From Microbacterium flavum (GTDB lineage Bacteria > Actinomycetota > Actinomycetes > Actinomycetales > Microbacteriaceae): a stretch of DNA of 64,000 bases. Position 1 is the stretch's first letter; each line of letters starts with the position of its first letter. Location of the stretch: positions 62,001 to 126,000 of the forward strand of contig NZ_JAFLHG010000002.1 of assembly GCF_018717645.1 (NCBI RefSeq), read 5' to 3'. The notes under the pieces are model-generated. The model was not told the DNA's origin. It ran no database searches and worked only from the letters and a program-made list of their open reading frames with translations. Below are positions 1 to 9,196 of this stretch, piece after piece. The position numbers and the translations under genes are program-made.

Positions 1-2
1 CC

Positions 3-491
3 CAGGATCGTCGCCTCGACGGTGGTGACCGGATGAACGTCATCGGACCCCAGGTGCGCTCTCCTCTGCGGGCGGCACTACCCATGGCCGAGGGCAGCTC
101 GCAGAACCTGGTGTGGATGACGGAGTCGGACCCCTCGTTCCGCACGCTCTCCCGCTCGACCCCCGAGCCGGTGCGGTTCGGATCGACCGATTACGCGCTC
201 CCCGGCGAGTACTACATCGTCCTGGCCGACCGCAGCGGCGCCCGGGAGTTCGTCCTCGATTCGTTCCTCATCGAGGTCACCGTCAGCGGCGGGCCCGAAA
301 GCGGTCCGCGCCCTCTGATCGACACGCCGAGTCCGGCATCCTCTCCGCAGGCGACGACGGAGCCGGACGCCTCGCACGTCGGCGGCTCCGGCGCGGTCGG
401 GCCGGTCGCGCTCGTGGTCGGAGGCGGGATCCTCCTCGTCGGGGCGGCGATCGTCGGCGCCGTGCTGCTGCGCCGGCGTCGGAGCCTCTGA
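3..491 (+). CDS. C-terminal part of an unrecognised membrane-anchored protein (5' end outside window)
   Basis: The reading frame is open to the left edge, so only about the last 160 residues are present; the first internal ATG is at 33. The visible part has a short extracytoplasmic-looking region, a Pro/Ser/Thr-rich linker, one hydrophobic helix near the C terminus ([18 protein letters not shown]) and a terminal RRRR stretch. This is the topology of a surface or secreted domain tethered by a C-terminal membrane helix with a cytoplasmic positive tail. I do not recognise the family. It ends 60 bases before ftsK. Confidence 0.6.
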   Translation, partial: QDRRLDGGDRMNVIGPQVRSPLRAALPMAEGSSQNLVWMTESDPSFRTLSRSTPEPVRFGSTDYALPGEYYIVLADRSGAREFVLDSFLIEVTVSGGPESGPRPLIDTPSPASSPQATTEPDASHVGGSGAVGPVALVVGGGILLVGAAIVGAVLLRRRRSL

Positions 492-550
492 TCGGGCCGG
501 CGCCCGCGTCAATCCGGGGAAATGTCCCCGACACCGCCTACCGTGGAGGG

Positions 551-3262
551 ATGCCGAGGAGCACCAGCACGCCCACGACCCCGCGCGGGACGAAGTCGAA
601 CTCCTCCGCGCGCGCCCGGAAGCCGGAGCCGGCACCGAAGCGCTATGTCGACGAGATCGACAGGCCTCCCGTGGCGGTGCGGATGTGGCTCGGCCTGGCG
701 CATGCGACGGGCGGCATGTTCCGGGCGTTCGGCCCGGAGGTCCTGGAGAAGGATCAGCGCCGCGACGGGTTCCCGTTCCTCCTCGTTCTCCTCGCGGTGA
801 TCGGCGCGGTCGTCGAATGGTTCCTCATCGGCACCGACGTCGGAACGGCGATCAGCGCGTACAGCGTCGGCGCACTCGTGGGACGGGTCGCGTTCATCAT
901 GCCGGTCCTCCTGCTCCTCCTCGCCGGCTGGCTCTTCCGGCACCCGCCCTCGGTGCACGACAACGGGCGCATCGGCATCGGCTTCGGTCTGTTCGTCCTC
1001 GCGATCGCGGGCTTCTGCCACGTCGCCGGCCACCGGCCGCAGCCGAGCGGCGGACTTCCCGCGCTGAGCGGCGCGGGCGGACTCTTCGGATGGATGATCG
1101 GCGAGCCGCTGTCCTACCTCACCGAGGTCGTCGCGTTCCTCGTCCTCGGCGTCTTCGCCGTCCTCAGCATCCTGATCCTGACCAAGACGCCGCCCGGGCG
1201 TATCGGTCGTCGCCTCGGCGACCTGTACGCGTGGATGTTCGGCGTCGAGCGCGCTGAGCCGGCGGCGGATGCGACCGCGACCGGGCCGACGGTGGCTTTC
1301 GGCGCCGCTGACGGCGATGCGGATGCGAAGGATGCCGGGACGCCCTGGTGGCGGCGCAACAAGACCGGGCGCGAGGAGGATGCCGACGGCCATCTCGGCT
1401 CGGACGACCTGACCGCCCTGCTCAGCACGTCGGGCGACGGCGGCTTCGATCAGGCGATCGCCACCCCGGTGTCCCCGCCCGTACCGCCGCTGCCCCCGCT
1501 CTCCGAGGCCGCGACCGAGATCATCGACCCGCAGGTGATCGCGCACGCCCGCGAGGCCGCGCGCGGTGCCGACACCTCGCTGCGCGAGGACAGCGGTGAG
1601 ATCGTCCTCGACGACGGCGTCCTGCCCGGCATCTCGGGCCTCGGCGACGATCACGACGGACGTCCGCCCGCGCCGCCCTATCGCCTGCCCGCGGTGACGG
1701 CGCTCGCGGCGGGGACCCCGCCGAAGGCGCGGTCGGAGGCGAACGACCGCGTCGTGGCGGCGATCACGAGCGTCTTCGAGCAGTTCTCGGTGGATGCCCG
1801 GGTCACCGGCTTCTCCCGCGGCCCGACCGTCACCCAGTACGAGATCGGTCTCGGCCACGGCGTGAAGGTCGAGCGCATCACCGCGCTCACCAACAACATC
1901 GCGTACGCGGTCGCGTCGAACGAGGTCCGCATCCTCGCCCCGATCCCCGGCAAGAGCGCGATCGGCGTCGAGATCCCCAACACCGACCGCGAGATCGTGA
2001 CCCTCGGCGACGTGCTGCGCTCGCAGGCCGCGACGAGCCAGACCCACCCCATGACGATCGGCGTCGGCAAGGACGTGGGCGGCGGCTACGTCGTCGCGAA
2101 CCTCGCCAAGATGCCCCACCTGCTCGTCGCGGGATCAACGGGATCGGGCAAGTCGAGCTTCGTCAACTCGATGATCACGAGCGTGCTCATGCGCTCGAAG
2201 CCTTCCGAGGTGCGGATGGTGCTCATCGACCCGAAGCGCGTCGAGCTCACCTCGTACGCCGGCGTGCCGCACCTGATCACCCCCATCATCACGAACCCGA
2301 AGAAGGCCGCAGAGGCGCTGCAGTGGGTCGTGAAGGAGATGGACATGCGCTACGACGACCTCGCGTCGTTCGGGTTCCGCCACATCGACGACTTCAACAA
2401 GGCCGTCGTCGCGGGTGAGATCCAGCTGCCGGCCGGCAGCGAGCGCGTTCTCAAGCCCTATCCGTACCTCCTCGTCGTCGTCGACGAGCTCGCCGACCTC
2501 ATGATGGTGGCCCCGCGCGACGTCGAGGACTCGATCGTGCGCATCACCCAGCTCGCGCGCGCCAGCGGCATCCACCTGGTGCTCGCCACGCAGCGCCCGT
2601 CGGTCGATGTGGTCACGGGGCTCATCAAGGCCAACGTGCCGTCGCGGCTCGCGTTCGCCGTCACGAGCGTCACGGACTCGCGCGTCATCCTCGATCAGCC
2701 CGGCGCCGACCGCCTGATCGGGCAGGGCGACGCACTGTTCCTGCCGATGGGCGCCTCGAAAGCCCTGCGCGTGCAGGGTGCCTGGGTGGCCGAGAGCGAG
2801 ATCGAGAAAGTCGTCCACCACGTCAAGAATCAGGCCCGGCCCGAGTATCGCTCCGACGTCGCAGCCGTCGCGGAGAAGAAGGAGATCGACGCCGACATCG
2901 GCGACGACCTCGAGCTCCTGCTGGCCGCGGCGGAGCAGATCATCTCCACCCAGTTCGGCTCCACGTCGATGCTGCAGCGCAAGCTCCGCGTGGGATTCGC
3001 GAAGGCGGGGCGCCTCATGGACCTGCTCGAGTCGCGCGAGATCGTCGGCCCGTCCGAGGGCTCGAAGGCCCGCGATGTGCTGGTGACCCCGGAGCAGCTC
3101 CCCGAGGTCCTCGCACGGCTGCGGGGGGACGAACCCCCCGCAGACCGGTCCCCGGGCTTGTCGAAGGGCCCGGACGCCGTCGACGCGCAGTTCGACGGGT
3201 ACGAGGTCGTGGACGGCGACGACGCGTCCGAGGATGCCTGGGGGCTCACCGGGCGGGACTGA
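551..3262 (+). CDS. ftsK: DNA translocase FtsK/SpoIIIE
   Basis: Hexameric double-stranded DNA pump that clears chromosome termini at the division septum. The N-terminal third (about residues 45-210) carries several hydrophobic helices. A Pro-rich linker follows, then the RecA-like motor with Walker A GSTGSGKS near residue 530 and Walker [14 protein letters not shown] near 640. The C-terminal gamma winged helix, which reads KOPS, lies around 790-855 ([20 protein letters not shown]). The ATG at 551 follows GTGGAGGG and gives 903 residues; the frame stays open further upstream, but that stretch overlaps the preceding gene and lacks FtsK features. After the gamma domain the tail contains an in-frame copy of a dispersed 24-bp repeat (3145-3168). 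pgsA follows after 34 bases. Confidence 0.96.
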   Translation: MPRSTSTPTTPRGTKSNSSARARKPEPAPKRYVDEIDRPPVAVRMWLGLAHATGGMFRAFGPEVLEKDQRRDGFPFLLVLLAVIGAVVEWFLIGTDVGTAISAYSVGALVGRVAFIMPVLLLLLAGWLFRHPPSVHDNGRIGIGFGLFVLAIAGFCHVAGHRPQPSGGLPALSGAGGLFGWMIGEPLSYLTEVVAFLVLGVFAVLSILILTKTPPGRIGRRLGDLYAWMFGVERAEPAADATATGPTVAFGAADGDADAKDAGTPWWRRNKTGREEDADGHLGSDDLTALLSTSGDGGFDQAIATPVSPPVPPLPPLSEAATEIIDPQVIAHAREAARGADTSLREDSGEIVLDDGVLPGISGLGDDHDGRPPAPPYRLPAVTALAAGTPPKARSEANDRVVAAITSVFEQFSVDARVTGFSRGPTVTQYEIGLGHGVKVERITALTNNIAYAVASNEVRILAPIPGKSAIGVEIPNTDREIVTLGDVLRSQAATSQTHPMTIGVGKDVGGGYVVANLAKMPHLLVAGSTGSGKSSFVNSMITSVLMRSKPSEVRMVLIDPKRVELTSYAGVPHLITPIITNPKKAAEALQWVVKEMDMRYDDLASFGFRHIDDFNKAVVAGEIQLPAGSERVLKPYPYLLVVVDELADLMMVAPRDVEDSIVRITQLARASGIHLVLATQRPSVDVVTGLIKANVPSRLAFAVTSVTDSRVILDQPGADRLIGQGDALFLPMGASKALRVQGAWVAESEIEKVVHHVKNQARPEYRSDVAAVAEKKEIDADIGDDLELLLAAAEQIISTQFGSTSMLQRKLRVGFAKAGRLMDLLESREIVGPSEGSKARDVLVTPEQLPEVLARLRGDEPPADRSPGLSKGPDAVDAQFDGYEVVDGDDASEDAWGLTGRD
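3145..3168 (-). repeat. Dispersed 24-bp repeat, copy 1 (inside ftsK)
   Basis: The sequence CCGGTCCCCGGGCTTGTC followed by GAAGGG matches, on the opposite strand, two copies in argC (about 20 and 18 of 24 positions) and one in pheT (16 of 24). It is read in frame here, in the FtsK tail beyond the winged-helix domain, where extra residues should be tolerated. Confidence 0.5.
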
Positions 3263-3284
3263 GGTTCCGCGCCGCCCCGGCCAG

Positions 3285-3290
3285 TAGGCT
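3285..3290 (+). promoter_or_regulatory. -10 element for leaderless pgsA
   Basis: TAGGCT ends six bases before the pgsA GTG, so transcription should begin at or next to the start codon. No convincing -35 is visible. Confidence 0.45.
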
Positions 3291-3296
3291 CGGCTC

Positions 3297-3905
3297 GTGG
3301 CGATCCCGAGGCAGCTTCCGAACGCGATCACGATCGTGCGCATCCTGTGCGCGCCGATCTTCCTGTGGATGCTCCTCGCTGACGGGGGTGGTGACGGACC
3401 CCTCCGCTGGTGGGCGGCGGTCCTGTTCATCGTCGCGATCGCCACGGACGGCATCGACGGGTACCTGGCACGGCGCTACGAGATCGTCACCGACCTCGGC
3501 AAGCTGCTCGACCCGATCGCCGACAAGGCGCTCACGGGATGCGCGTTCGTCGGGCTCTCGATCCTCGGCGAGCTGCCGTGGTGGGTCACCGTCCTCGTGC
3601 TGATGCGCGAGGTCGGCATCACCGTGCATCGCCTCGTCGTCGCGTCGAACCATGTCGTCGCGGCGGCCTGGATGGGCAAGCTGAAGACGGTTGCGCAGGC
3701 GATCGCCCTGTCGCTCGCCCTCCTGCCGCTGTGGACCCTCGTGGGGGAGTGGATCCACGTGGTGAACACCATCACGATGTGGATCGCCGTCATCCTCACG
3801 GTCGCGAGCGGGATCGATTACATCATCACGGAGATCCGCGGGTCCCGCGCCGCCCGTGGCACAGGCGCGCGCACCGCGGCGCCGCGCGGCCGGGGCGACG
3901 CATGA
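3297..3905 (+). CDS. pgsA: CDP-diacylglycerol-glycerol-3-phosphate 3-phosphatidyltransferase
   Basis: Integral membrane enzyme making phosphatidylglycerol phosphate, the committed step to phosphatidylglycerol and cardiolipin. The CDP-alcohol phosphotransferase signature D-x2-D-G-x2-A-R-x8-G-x3-D-x3-D is complete: D51, D54, G55, A58, R59, G68, D72 and D76. Multiple hydrophobic helices fit the family, and 202 residues is normal length. The GTG start at 3297 is preceded by TAGGCT at leaderless spacing rather than by a Shine-Dalgarno sequence. The stop overlaps the cinA start (ATGA), so the two are probably translationally coupled; pgsA-cinA is a common actinobacterial pair. Confidence 0.94.
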   Translation: MAIPRQLPNAITIVRILCAPIFLWMLLADGGGDGPLRWWAAVLFIVAIATDGIDGYLARRYEIVTDLGKLLDPIADKALTGCAFVGLSILGELPWWVTVLVLMREVGITVHRLVVASNHVVAAAWMGKLKTVAQAIALSLALLPLWTLVGEWIHVVNTITMWIAVILTVASGIDYIITEIRGSRAARGTGARTAAPRGRGDA

Positions 3906-4438
3906 GCGGATGGACCGACCTCCCCGACGATCTCGAGCGCACCCAGGTCTCGGAGGGACGCCTCAGCGAGTCCGCGCGCCTCGTCGCCCGGCTGGGGGAG
4001 CTCGGATGGACCCTGGGCGTCGCCGAGTCGCTCACCGGCGGGCTCGTCGTCTCCGCCATCGTGGACGTCCCCGGGTCCTCGCACGTGCTGCGTGGCGGGA
4101 TCGTCGCGTACGCGACCGACCTGAAGGCCGCGCTGCTCGGGGTGGATGACACCCTCCTCGCGGCGCACGGCCCGGTCCACCCGCGCGTCGCGCGCCAGAT
4201 GGCGGAAGGGGTCCGTCGGACGGTGGCAGGCTCCGGAGAGCCCGCCGACGTGGGCATCGCGACGACCGGCATCGCTGGCCCGGTCTCTCCCGACGGTCAG
4301 CCGGTCGGGACGGTCCACCTCGCCGTCTCCACCCCGCTCGGCTCGCGCGTCGAGTCCCTCCAGCTCGACGGCGACCGATCCGGCATCCGCGCCGAGGCCG
4401 CTGCGCGAGCGATCCGGCTGACCCTCGAGGCCCTCTGA
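3902..4438 (+). CDS. cinA: CinA-family nicotinamide-nucleotide amidohydrolase
   Basis: Stand-alone CinA C-terminal domain (PncC type), which deamidates NMN to NaMN in pyridine-nucleotide recycling. The 178 residues contain the conserved ESLTGG-x-V active-site strand near residue 43, the RGGIVAYA segment and the TGIAGP motif. The N-terminal molybdopterin-binding-like domain of long CinA proteins is absent, as is usual in Actinobacteria. The start ATG overlaps the pgsA stop by four bases. A clgR promoter region follows. Confidence 0.9.
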   Translation: MSGWTDLPDDLERTQVSEGRLSESARLVARLGELGWTLGVAESLTGGLVVSAIVDVPGSSHVLRGGIVAYATDLKAALLGVDDTLLAAHGPVHPRVARQMAEGVRRTVAGSGEPADVGIATTGIAGPVSPDGQPVGTVHLAVSTPLGSRVESLQLDGDRSGIRAEAAARAIRLTLEAL

Positions 4439-4525
4439 TCGGCCGGGAGAAATGCCCCGGGAATAGCCGGTGTGACAACCCTGTTACGTCTCAGTGATTC
4501 CCGGCCATTCTCCAGCGGCGGGGGG

Positions 4526-4554
4526 TTAGTGTGACCGCAAAGGTCCTGTACTGT
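4526..4554 (+). promoter_or_regulatory. clgR promoter with internal palindrome
   Basis: TTAGTG (4526-4531) and TACTGT (4549-4554) are 17 bases apart. Between them lies the inverted repeat GACC-GCAAA-GGTC (4533-4545), well placed for an operator. Transcription should start near 4561, about 40 bases before the ATG at 4600. ClgR proteins are known to regulate their own genes, but this exact sequence is not a ClgR consensus I can confirm. Confidence 0.45.
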
Positions 4555-4599
4555 TGTCCACCCGGGACGCGGTTCGATGATCAGAGGAGGGGGCCCGAC

Positions 4600-4917
4600 A
4601 TGATCCTTGTTCGCCAAGAGATCGGCGAAGTCCTGCGCGACTTCCGCCTGCAGAAGGGGCGCACCCTCCGCCAGGTCGCCGGGCGCGCGAGCGTCGCCCT
4701 CGGTTACCTCAGCGAGGTCGAGCGCGGTCAGAAGGAGGCGTCGAGCGAGATCCTCGCCTCGGTGGCCGAAGCGCTGGACGTGCCCATCTCCACGATCATG
4801 CGCGAGGTCGGCGACCGCATCTCGGTGCTCGAGGGCCTGCAAGTCTTCCCCGACGTCGTTCCCGACGACCTCGTCGCGCTCGATCGCGACATCGAATCGC
4901 AGCTCTCGCTGCGCTGA
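4600..4917 (+). CDS. clgR: ClgR-type helix-turn-helix regulator
   Basis: Small XRE-family DNA-binding protein. In Actinobacteria ClgR activates clpP/clpC and other proteolysis and stress genes and is itself degraded by Clp. The HTH spans about residues 8-65 (VLRDFRLQKGRTLRQVAGRA, then YLSEVERGQKEASSEIL), the strongly conserved ClgR recognition region. The total of 105 residues matches ClgR family size. The ATG at 4600 has an excellent GAGGAGGGGG Shine-Dalgarno sequence and lies downstream of a readable promoter; an in-frame GTG at 4531 sits inside that promoter and is rejected. Position between cinA and recA matches the actinobacterial order. An inverted repeat TTCGCC-N8-GGCGAA lies just inside the gene (4610-4629). 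Confidence 0.88.
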   Translation: MILVRQEIGEVLRDFRLQKGRTLRQVAGRASVALGYLSEVERGQKEASSEILASVAEALDVPISTIMREVGDRISVLEGLQVFPDVVPDDLVALDRDIESQLSLR

Positions 4918-4918
4918 C

Positions 4919-5143
4919 GTGCGGCGCAGCGAGTTCCAGCGCGCCGTGGACGCCGAGTTCGGCGTGCGCGCGCCGTTCGTCATCGGCGATCTGATCCTCG
5001 GCGGCGTGGGGTGCCGGTCCGCGCGGCAGGCGCTCGACGAGGGTGTGGCGCCGCGCGACGTGTGGCTCGCACTCTGTGCGGAGATGGATGTCCCCGAATC
5101 CCGACGCCACGGCGTCGGCCGGATGGACCCCCCGCGCCGCTGA
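4919..5143 (+). CDS. DUF3046 family protein
   Basis: A 74-residue protein beginning [15 protein letters not shown] and ending after a basic tail. It fits DUF3046, a small actinobacterial family typically encoded just upstream of recA; its function is unknown. The GTG start is one base after the clgR stop, so it is probably coupled to clgR. Conserved-looking elements include the aromatic/acidic N terminus and [16 protein letters not shown]-x-APRDVW. The 3' end contains one of two copies of the self-complementary 13-mer GACGCCACGGCGT (5103-5115); the other begins inside the stop codon (5142-5154). Confidence 0.75.
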   Translation: MRRSEFQRAVDAEFGVRAPFVIGDLILGGVGCRSARQALDEGVAPRDVWLALCAEMDVPESRRHGVGRMDPPRR

Positions 5144-5158
5144 CGCCACGGCGTGTCG

Positions 5159-5174
5159 TCGTATTTTTGTTCGA
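5159..5174 (+). promoter_or_regulatory. SOS box (LexA site) upstream of recA
   Basis: TCGTAT-TTTT-GTTCGA matches the Gram-positive LexA consensus TCGAAC-N4-GTTCGA, with a perfect right half and 4 of 6 in the left half. A possible -10, TAGGCT, lies at 5183-5188. It sits about 200 bases before the recA ATG and just after the DUF3046 gene. Confidence 0.65.
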
Positions 5175-5372
5175 TGCCTGCATAGGCTCCTCCACAAGAG
5201 GTGTCGCCGAGAGGTTGTCCACCACCGCGCAGGATCCGCCGACCGATGTCGGAGGCCCTTCGTAGCGTGGACCTCGTCACCACGACACCTCCGCCTTGTC
5301 GCAGATCCCACTCCATCCGGGGAGGGGCGCGACAGCCTACAGGCGACGGACACGCGAACGAAGGAGCACGTC

Positions 5373-6428
5373 ATGCCATCACCCGCCGACCGCGAGAAGG
5401 CCCTCGAATCGGCCCTCGCCCAGATCGACCGGCAGTTCGGAAAGGGCTCGGTGATGCGCCTCGGCAGCGACGAGCGTGCTCCCGTGGCCGTCATCCCCAC
5501 CGGCTCCATCGCCCTCGACGTCGCGCTCGGCGTCGGTGGTCTCCCGCGTGGCCGCATCGTCGAGATCTACGGCCCGGAGTCCTCGGGTAAGACGACGCTC
5601 ACCCTGCACGCGATCGCGAACGTCCAGCGCGCGGGCGGCATCGCCGCGTTCGTGGACGCCGAGCATGCGCTCGACCCCGACTACGCGCAGAAGCTCGGTG
5701 TCGACATCGACCAGCTCCTCGTCTCCCAGCCCGACACCGGAGAGCAGGCCCTCGAGATCGCGGACATGCTCGTGCGCTCGGGCGCGATCGACCTCGTGGT
5801 GATCGACTCGGTCGCCGCGCTCGTGCCCAAGGCCGAGATCGAGGGCGAGATGGGGGATTCCCACGTCGGTCTCCAGGCGCGTCTCATGTCGCAGGCGCTG
5901 CGCAAGCTGACCGGTGGGCTGAGTCAGACCGGCACGACGATGATCTTCATCAACCAGCTGCGCGAGAAGATCGGCGTCTTCTTCGGTTCACCCGAGACCA
6001 CCGCCGGTGGCAAGGCACTGAAGTTCTACGCCTCGGTGCGCCTCGACATCCGCCGCATCGAGACACTGAAGGACGGGACCGAGGCCGTCGGCAACCGCAC
6101 GCGCGTCAAGGTCGTGAAGAACAAGATGGCACCGCCGTTCAAGCAGGCCGAGTTCGACATCCTGTACGGCGTCGGGATCTCCCGGGAGGGATCGCTCATC
6201 GACTACGGCGTGGATCAGGCGATCGTCAAGAAGTCCGGTGCCTGGTACACCTACGACGGCGAGCAGCTGGGCCAGGGCAAGGAGAACGCCCGCAACTTCC
6301 TGCTCAAGAACCCCGACATCGCCGCCGACATCGAGCAGAAGATCCTGACGAAGCTCGGCATCGGGCAGCCCAAGGAGACCGACGTCGCCGCGCCGGTCGC
6401 CGATCTCGCCGAGCGCCGCCCGGCCTGA
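5373..6428 (+). CDS. recA: Recombinase A
   Basis: ATP-dependent strand-exchange protein and LexA co-protease. The 351 residues carry the RecA core: GSVMRLG near the N terminus, Walker [10 protein letters not shown] near residue 67, the LLVSQPD and GEQALEI segments, Walker [13 protein letters not shown], the conserved [10 protein letters not shown], and [18 protein letters not shown]. The C-terminal acidic-rich tail is typical. The start ATG follows GAAGGAGC with good spacing; the frame is open upstream through the promoter but has no RecA sequence there. The stop overlaps the recX start (TGATG). No intein is present. Confidence 0.98.
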   Translation: MPSPADREKALESALAQIDRQFGKGSVMRLGSDERAPVAVIPTGSIALDVALGVGGLPRGRIVEIYGPESSGKTTLTLHAIANVQRAGGIAAFVDAEHALDPDYAQKLGVDIDQLLVSQPDTGEQALEIADMLVRSGAIDLVVIDSVAALVPKAEIEGEMGDSHVGLQARLMSQALRKLTGGLSQTGTTMIFINQLREKIGVFFGSPETTAGGKALKFYASVRLDIRRIETLKDGTEAVGNRTRVKVVKNKMAPPFKQAEFDILYGVGISREGSLIDYGVDQAIVKKSGAWYTYDGEQLGQGKENARNFLLKNPDIAADIEQKILTKLGIGQPKETDVAAPVADLAERRPA

Positions 6429-7132
6429 TGGTCGAGGACGGCGCGCTCGCGCCCGTGATCCCGCTGTTCGGTCGGCCGGCATCCGCCGCGCCGGCCGGCG
6501 GCGAGGACCGCAGAACCGACGCGGCTCCCGAGGTGTGGCACCGGACATGGACCGAGCCCGCGGCCGGACGGACGGGTCGTGTCGACGACGTCGAGTCGTC
6601 GACCGAGGCATCCGGTCCCACAGCGGCGGACGACCGGGGAGAGATCGCCGCGGCCGGCGAGGCCGCGCTGCTGCGCAAACTCCGCACGCGCTCCCTCTCC
6701 GTCCGAGAGGCGCGCACCATCCTCGTCGAGCGTGACGTCGACGAGGCGTCGACGGAGGCCGTGATCGAGCGTTTCCTCGGTCACGGATACCTCGACGACG
6801 AGAAGCTCGCCGAGCAGCTCGTCCACACGGCGGTCGAGCGCAAGGGGCAGGGCCGGATGGCCGTGTCGCGGGCGCTCTCGGACCGCGGCATCGCGCGCGC
6901 GGTCATCGACGCGGCCCTCGCCGCGCTGCCCGACGACGAGCGGGAGCGAGCAGTCGAGTTCGCCCGGGCGAAGGTGCGCAGCATGCGGGGGCTCGACCGC
7001 GATGTCGCGCTGCGACGGCTTTCCGGCCAGCTCGCCCGGCGCGGATACGGGTCGTACGCCTTGGACGCCGCGCGGACCGCATGGGACGAGTTCGAGCGGC
7101 CGGGGCGCAGCTCCGTCCGGTTCGAGCCCTGA
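6428..7132 (+). CDS. recX: Regulatory protein RecX
   Basis: Modulator of RecA filament assembly. The RecX three-helix repeats begin around residue 75 with LLRKLRTRSLSVREAR and continue through HGYLDDEKLAEQLV and the repeated SRALSDRGIARAVIDAAL-type helices to the C terminus. The first 70 residues are a low-complexity extension often seen in actinobacterial RecX. The start overlaps the recA stop by one base, giving tight coupling and co-expression under SOS control. At 234 residues it is slightly long because of this extension. Confidence 0.93.
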   Translation: MVEDGALAPVIPLFGRPASAAPAGGEDRRTDAAPEVWHRTWTEPAAGRTGRVDDVESSTEASGPTAADDRGEIAAAGEAALLRKLRTRSLSVREARTILVERDVDEASTEAVIERFLGHGYLDDEKLAEQLVHTAVERKGQGRMAVSRALSDRGIARAVIDAALAALPDDERERAVEFARAKVRSMRGLDRDVALRRLSGQLARRGYGSYALDAARTAWDEFERPGRSSVRFEP

Positions 7133-7246
7133 GCGGACGGGACGTCCGGGGGCGGGGATCCACCCCAGCGGATCCATCGATCCTCTGACAGACTCGGCAC
7201 CAGGATGCCGTCGGCTCCGTGCGGAGTTCGGCGCAGAGGGGGGACC

Positions 7247-8191
7247 GTGGCGATCGAGGTCGATGGACTGGTGAAGTCCTATCGGGCGGTGCGCGCCGTC
7301 GACCAGGTGTCGTTCACCGTCCCCGACGGCCAGCTCTTCGCCTTCCTCGGTGCGAACGGCGCGGGAAAGTCCACGACGATCGGATGCCTCACGACGCTGC
7401 TGCGCGCCGACGCCGGGACGATGCGCGTCGCCGGACGCGATGTGCGCTCCGAGGCCGAGGAGGTGCGCGCGGCGATCGGAGTGGTCTTCCAGAACGCGCT
7501 CATGGACGACGCGCTGAGCGTCCGCGAGAACCTGCGCCTGCGTGCGACGCTCTCGCGCGTCCCGCGGTCGGGGTTCGCGGCCCGCCTGCGCGACCTATCC
7601 GTCCTGATCGAGCTCGACGACGTCCTGGACCGGCCGTACGGCCGGCTCTCCGGCGGTCAACGTCGCCGAGCGGACATCGCCCGAGCTCTGCTGCACGAAC
7701 CGGCGATCCTCTTCCTCGATGAGCCGACGGCGGGCCTGGACCCCGCCAGCCGGGTCGCGGTCTGGTCCGCGATCGGGCGGCTGCGGCGCGAGCACGGACT
7801 CACCGTCTTTCTCACCACCCACTATATGGAGGAGACCGAGGAGGCGGACAACGTCTGCATCATCGACGCGGGAAGGATCGTCGCGCAGGGCACGCCGAGC
7901 CGGCTGCGCTCCGAGTTCAGCCGCAGCATCCTGACGGTCACCGCCGACGACCAGGCACAGGTCCTGCACGCGGTCGCCGGGAGTGCGGCGGAGGCGACCG
8001 TGGACGGCGATGTCGTGCGGATCGCTGTGGGCGACGCCGGGGAGGCGCGCCACATCCTCACCGCGCTCGGCGACGTCGTCCGAGACTTCGAGTTCCGACA
8101 CGGTCGCATGGATGACGTGTTCCTGGCGGTCACCGGCGCGGGACGCATCGATGACGATGCCGACGGCGCCGCACGGGGGAGTGCCGCGTGA
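7247..8191 (+). CDS. ABC transporter ATP-binding protein (DrrA/ABC-2 type)
   Basis: ATPase subunit of a two-gene ABC-2 exporter, of the kind used for drugs, lipids or polyketides. It contains Walker A GANGAGKSTT near residue 40, the Q-loop VVFQNALMDD, the signature LSGGQRRRADIA, Walker B ILFLDEPTAGLDP and the H-loop TTHYMEE. A roughly 100-residue C-terminal extension resembles DrrA-type ATPases. The GTG at 7247 follows GAGGGGGGACC and gives 314 residues; a further upstream ATG at 7205 would add 14 residues without family similarity. It overlaps the permease gene by four bases. The substrate cannot be assigned. Confidence 0.88.
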   Translation: MAIEVDGLVKSYRAVRAVDQVSFTVPDGQLFAFLGANGAGKSTTIGCLTTLLRADAGTMRVAGRDVRSEAEEVRAAIGVVFQNALMDDALSVRENLRLRATLSRVPRSGFAARLRDLSVLIELDDVLDRPYGRLSGGQRRRADIARALLHEPAILFLDEPTAGLDPASRVAVWSAIGRLRREHGLTVFLTTHYMEETEEADNVCIIDAGRIVAQGTPSRLRSEFSRSILTVTADDQAQVLHAVAGSAAEATVDGDVVRIAVGDAGEARHILTALGDVVRDFEFRHGRMDDVFLAVTGAGRIDDDADGAARGSAA

Positions 8192-9066
8192 GCATCGTCC
8201 TCGCGATCGTCAGTCGGAACCTGCGCCTGTTCTTCCGCGATCGGATGAACGTCTTCTTCTCCCTGCTCAGCGGCCTCATCCTCTTCCTGCTGTACACCCT
8301 GTTCCTGGGGCGCCTGCAGGTGGACGGCCTGGCGGCCACCCTTCCCGAGGCGACCCAGGGCGAGATCGAGGCGTTCGTGGACAGTTGGATGCTGTCGGGG
8401 ATCGTCCTTCTCACGACGGTGACCTCGGGCATCGGCGCCCTCTCCGCTCTCGTCGACGACCGCGCCTCGAACCGCTTCGCCGACTTCCTGGTCGCCCCCA
8501 TCCGGCGTACCCACCTCGTCCTCGGCTACCTCGTCTCCTCCGTCGTCGTGGCGATCATCATGTCGGGGGTCATCCTCGTCCTCACGATCGGGTACCTGGG
8601 CATCGTCCGGAGCGTCTGGCTCCCCGCCTCCGCCGTCGCGGCCAGCGCGGGAGTCATGGTGCTCTGCTGTGCCGCGTTCACCGCTCTCGCGGCCTTCGGC
8701 GCATCCTTCCTGCGCACCGCGGGCGCCTACTCCGCCTTCGCCACGGTGCTCGGCACGATCCTCGGGTTCGTCGCCGGCGCGTACATCCCGGTCGGATCGC
8801 TGCCCAGCGGCGTCGCCTCGACGATCAACGCCCTGCCCTTCGCCCAGGGGGCGATGCTCCTGCGACGGCCCTTCACGGTCGACACGCTCGCGACCGTGGC
8901 GCACGGGAACGCCGACGCCGCGGTGAGCCTGCGGGAGTTCTACGGGATCGACCTGTTCGTCGGGTCCGCCGCCGTGCCCGTCTGGCTCGCGCTGGCGGTG
9001 CTGTGCCTCGTGGCCGTCGGGTTCGCGGCGCTGTCGGCAGGTCGGATCCGCGCCCTGCTGCGCTGA
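8188..9066 (+). CDS. ABC-2 type transporter permease
   Basis: Membrane partner of the preceding ATPase; the start overlaps its stop (GTGA). The 292 residues have an N-terminal helix (NVFFSLLSGLILFLLYTLFL), a first extracellular loop, then a group of hydrophobic helices from about 70 to 200 and a last one near the C terminus. The layout fits the six-helix ABC-2 membrane domain. A gap of 130 bases with the miaB promoter follows. Confidence 0.87.
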   Translation: MSIVLAIVSRNLRLFFRDRMNVFFSLLSGLILFLLYTLFLGRLQVDGLAATLPEATQGEIEAFVDSWMLSGIVLLTTVTSGIGALSALVDDRASNRFADFLVAPIRRTHLVLGYLVSSVVVAIIMSGVILVLTIGYLGIVRSVWLPASAVAASAGVMVLCCAAFTALAAFGASFLRTAGAYSAFATVLGTILGFVAGAYIPVGSLPSGVASTINALPFAQGAMLLRRPFTVDTLATVAHGNADAAVSLREFYGIDLFVGSAAVPVWLALAVLCLVAVGFAALSAGRIRALLR

Positions 9067-9180
9067 GGGCACTGCCTCCCGCGCTGATCGGACCGCGTGC
9101 CGCTGACACCACACGGCGCTAACCATAGGGCGCCCGGCGCCCGGCGCCTGCGGCACCGGACCGGTGGCGCGGATCGCTCG

Positions 9181-9186
9181 TAGAAT
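9181..9186 (+). promoter_or_regulatory. -10 element of miaB
   Basis: TAGAAT ends ten bases before the ATG at 9197, which would give a leader of only a few bases. This argues for that ATG over the more upstream in-frame ones. Confidence 0.45.
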
Positions 9187-9196
9187 GGCATCCATC

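Noticed and set aside
113-550. Extended N terminus for FtsK
   Set aside because: It overlaps the preceding membrane-protein gene, is Arg/Pro rich, and the ATG at 551 has a ribosome site and the expected FtsK start.
4531-4599. GTG at 4531 as clgR start
   Set aside because: It lies inside the predicted promoter; ATG 4600 has a strong ribosome site and gives the normal ClgR length.
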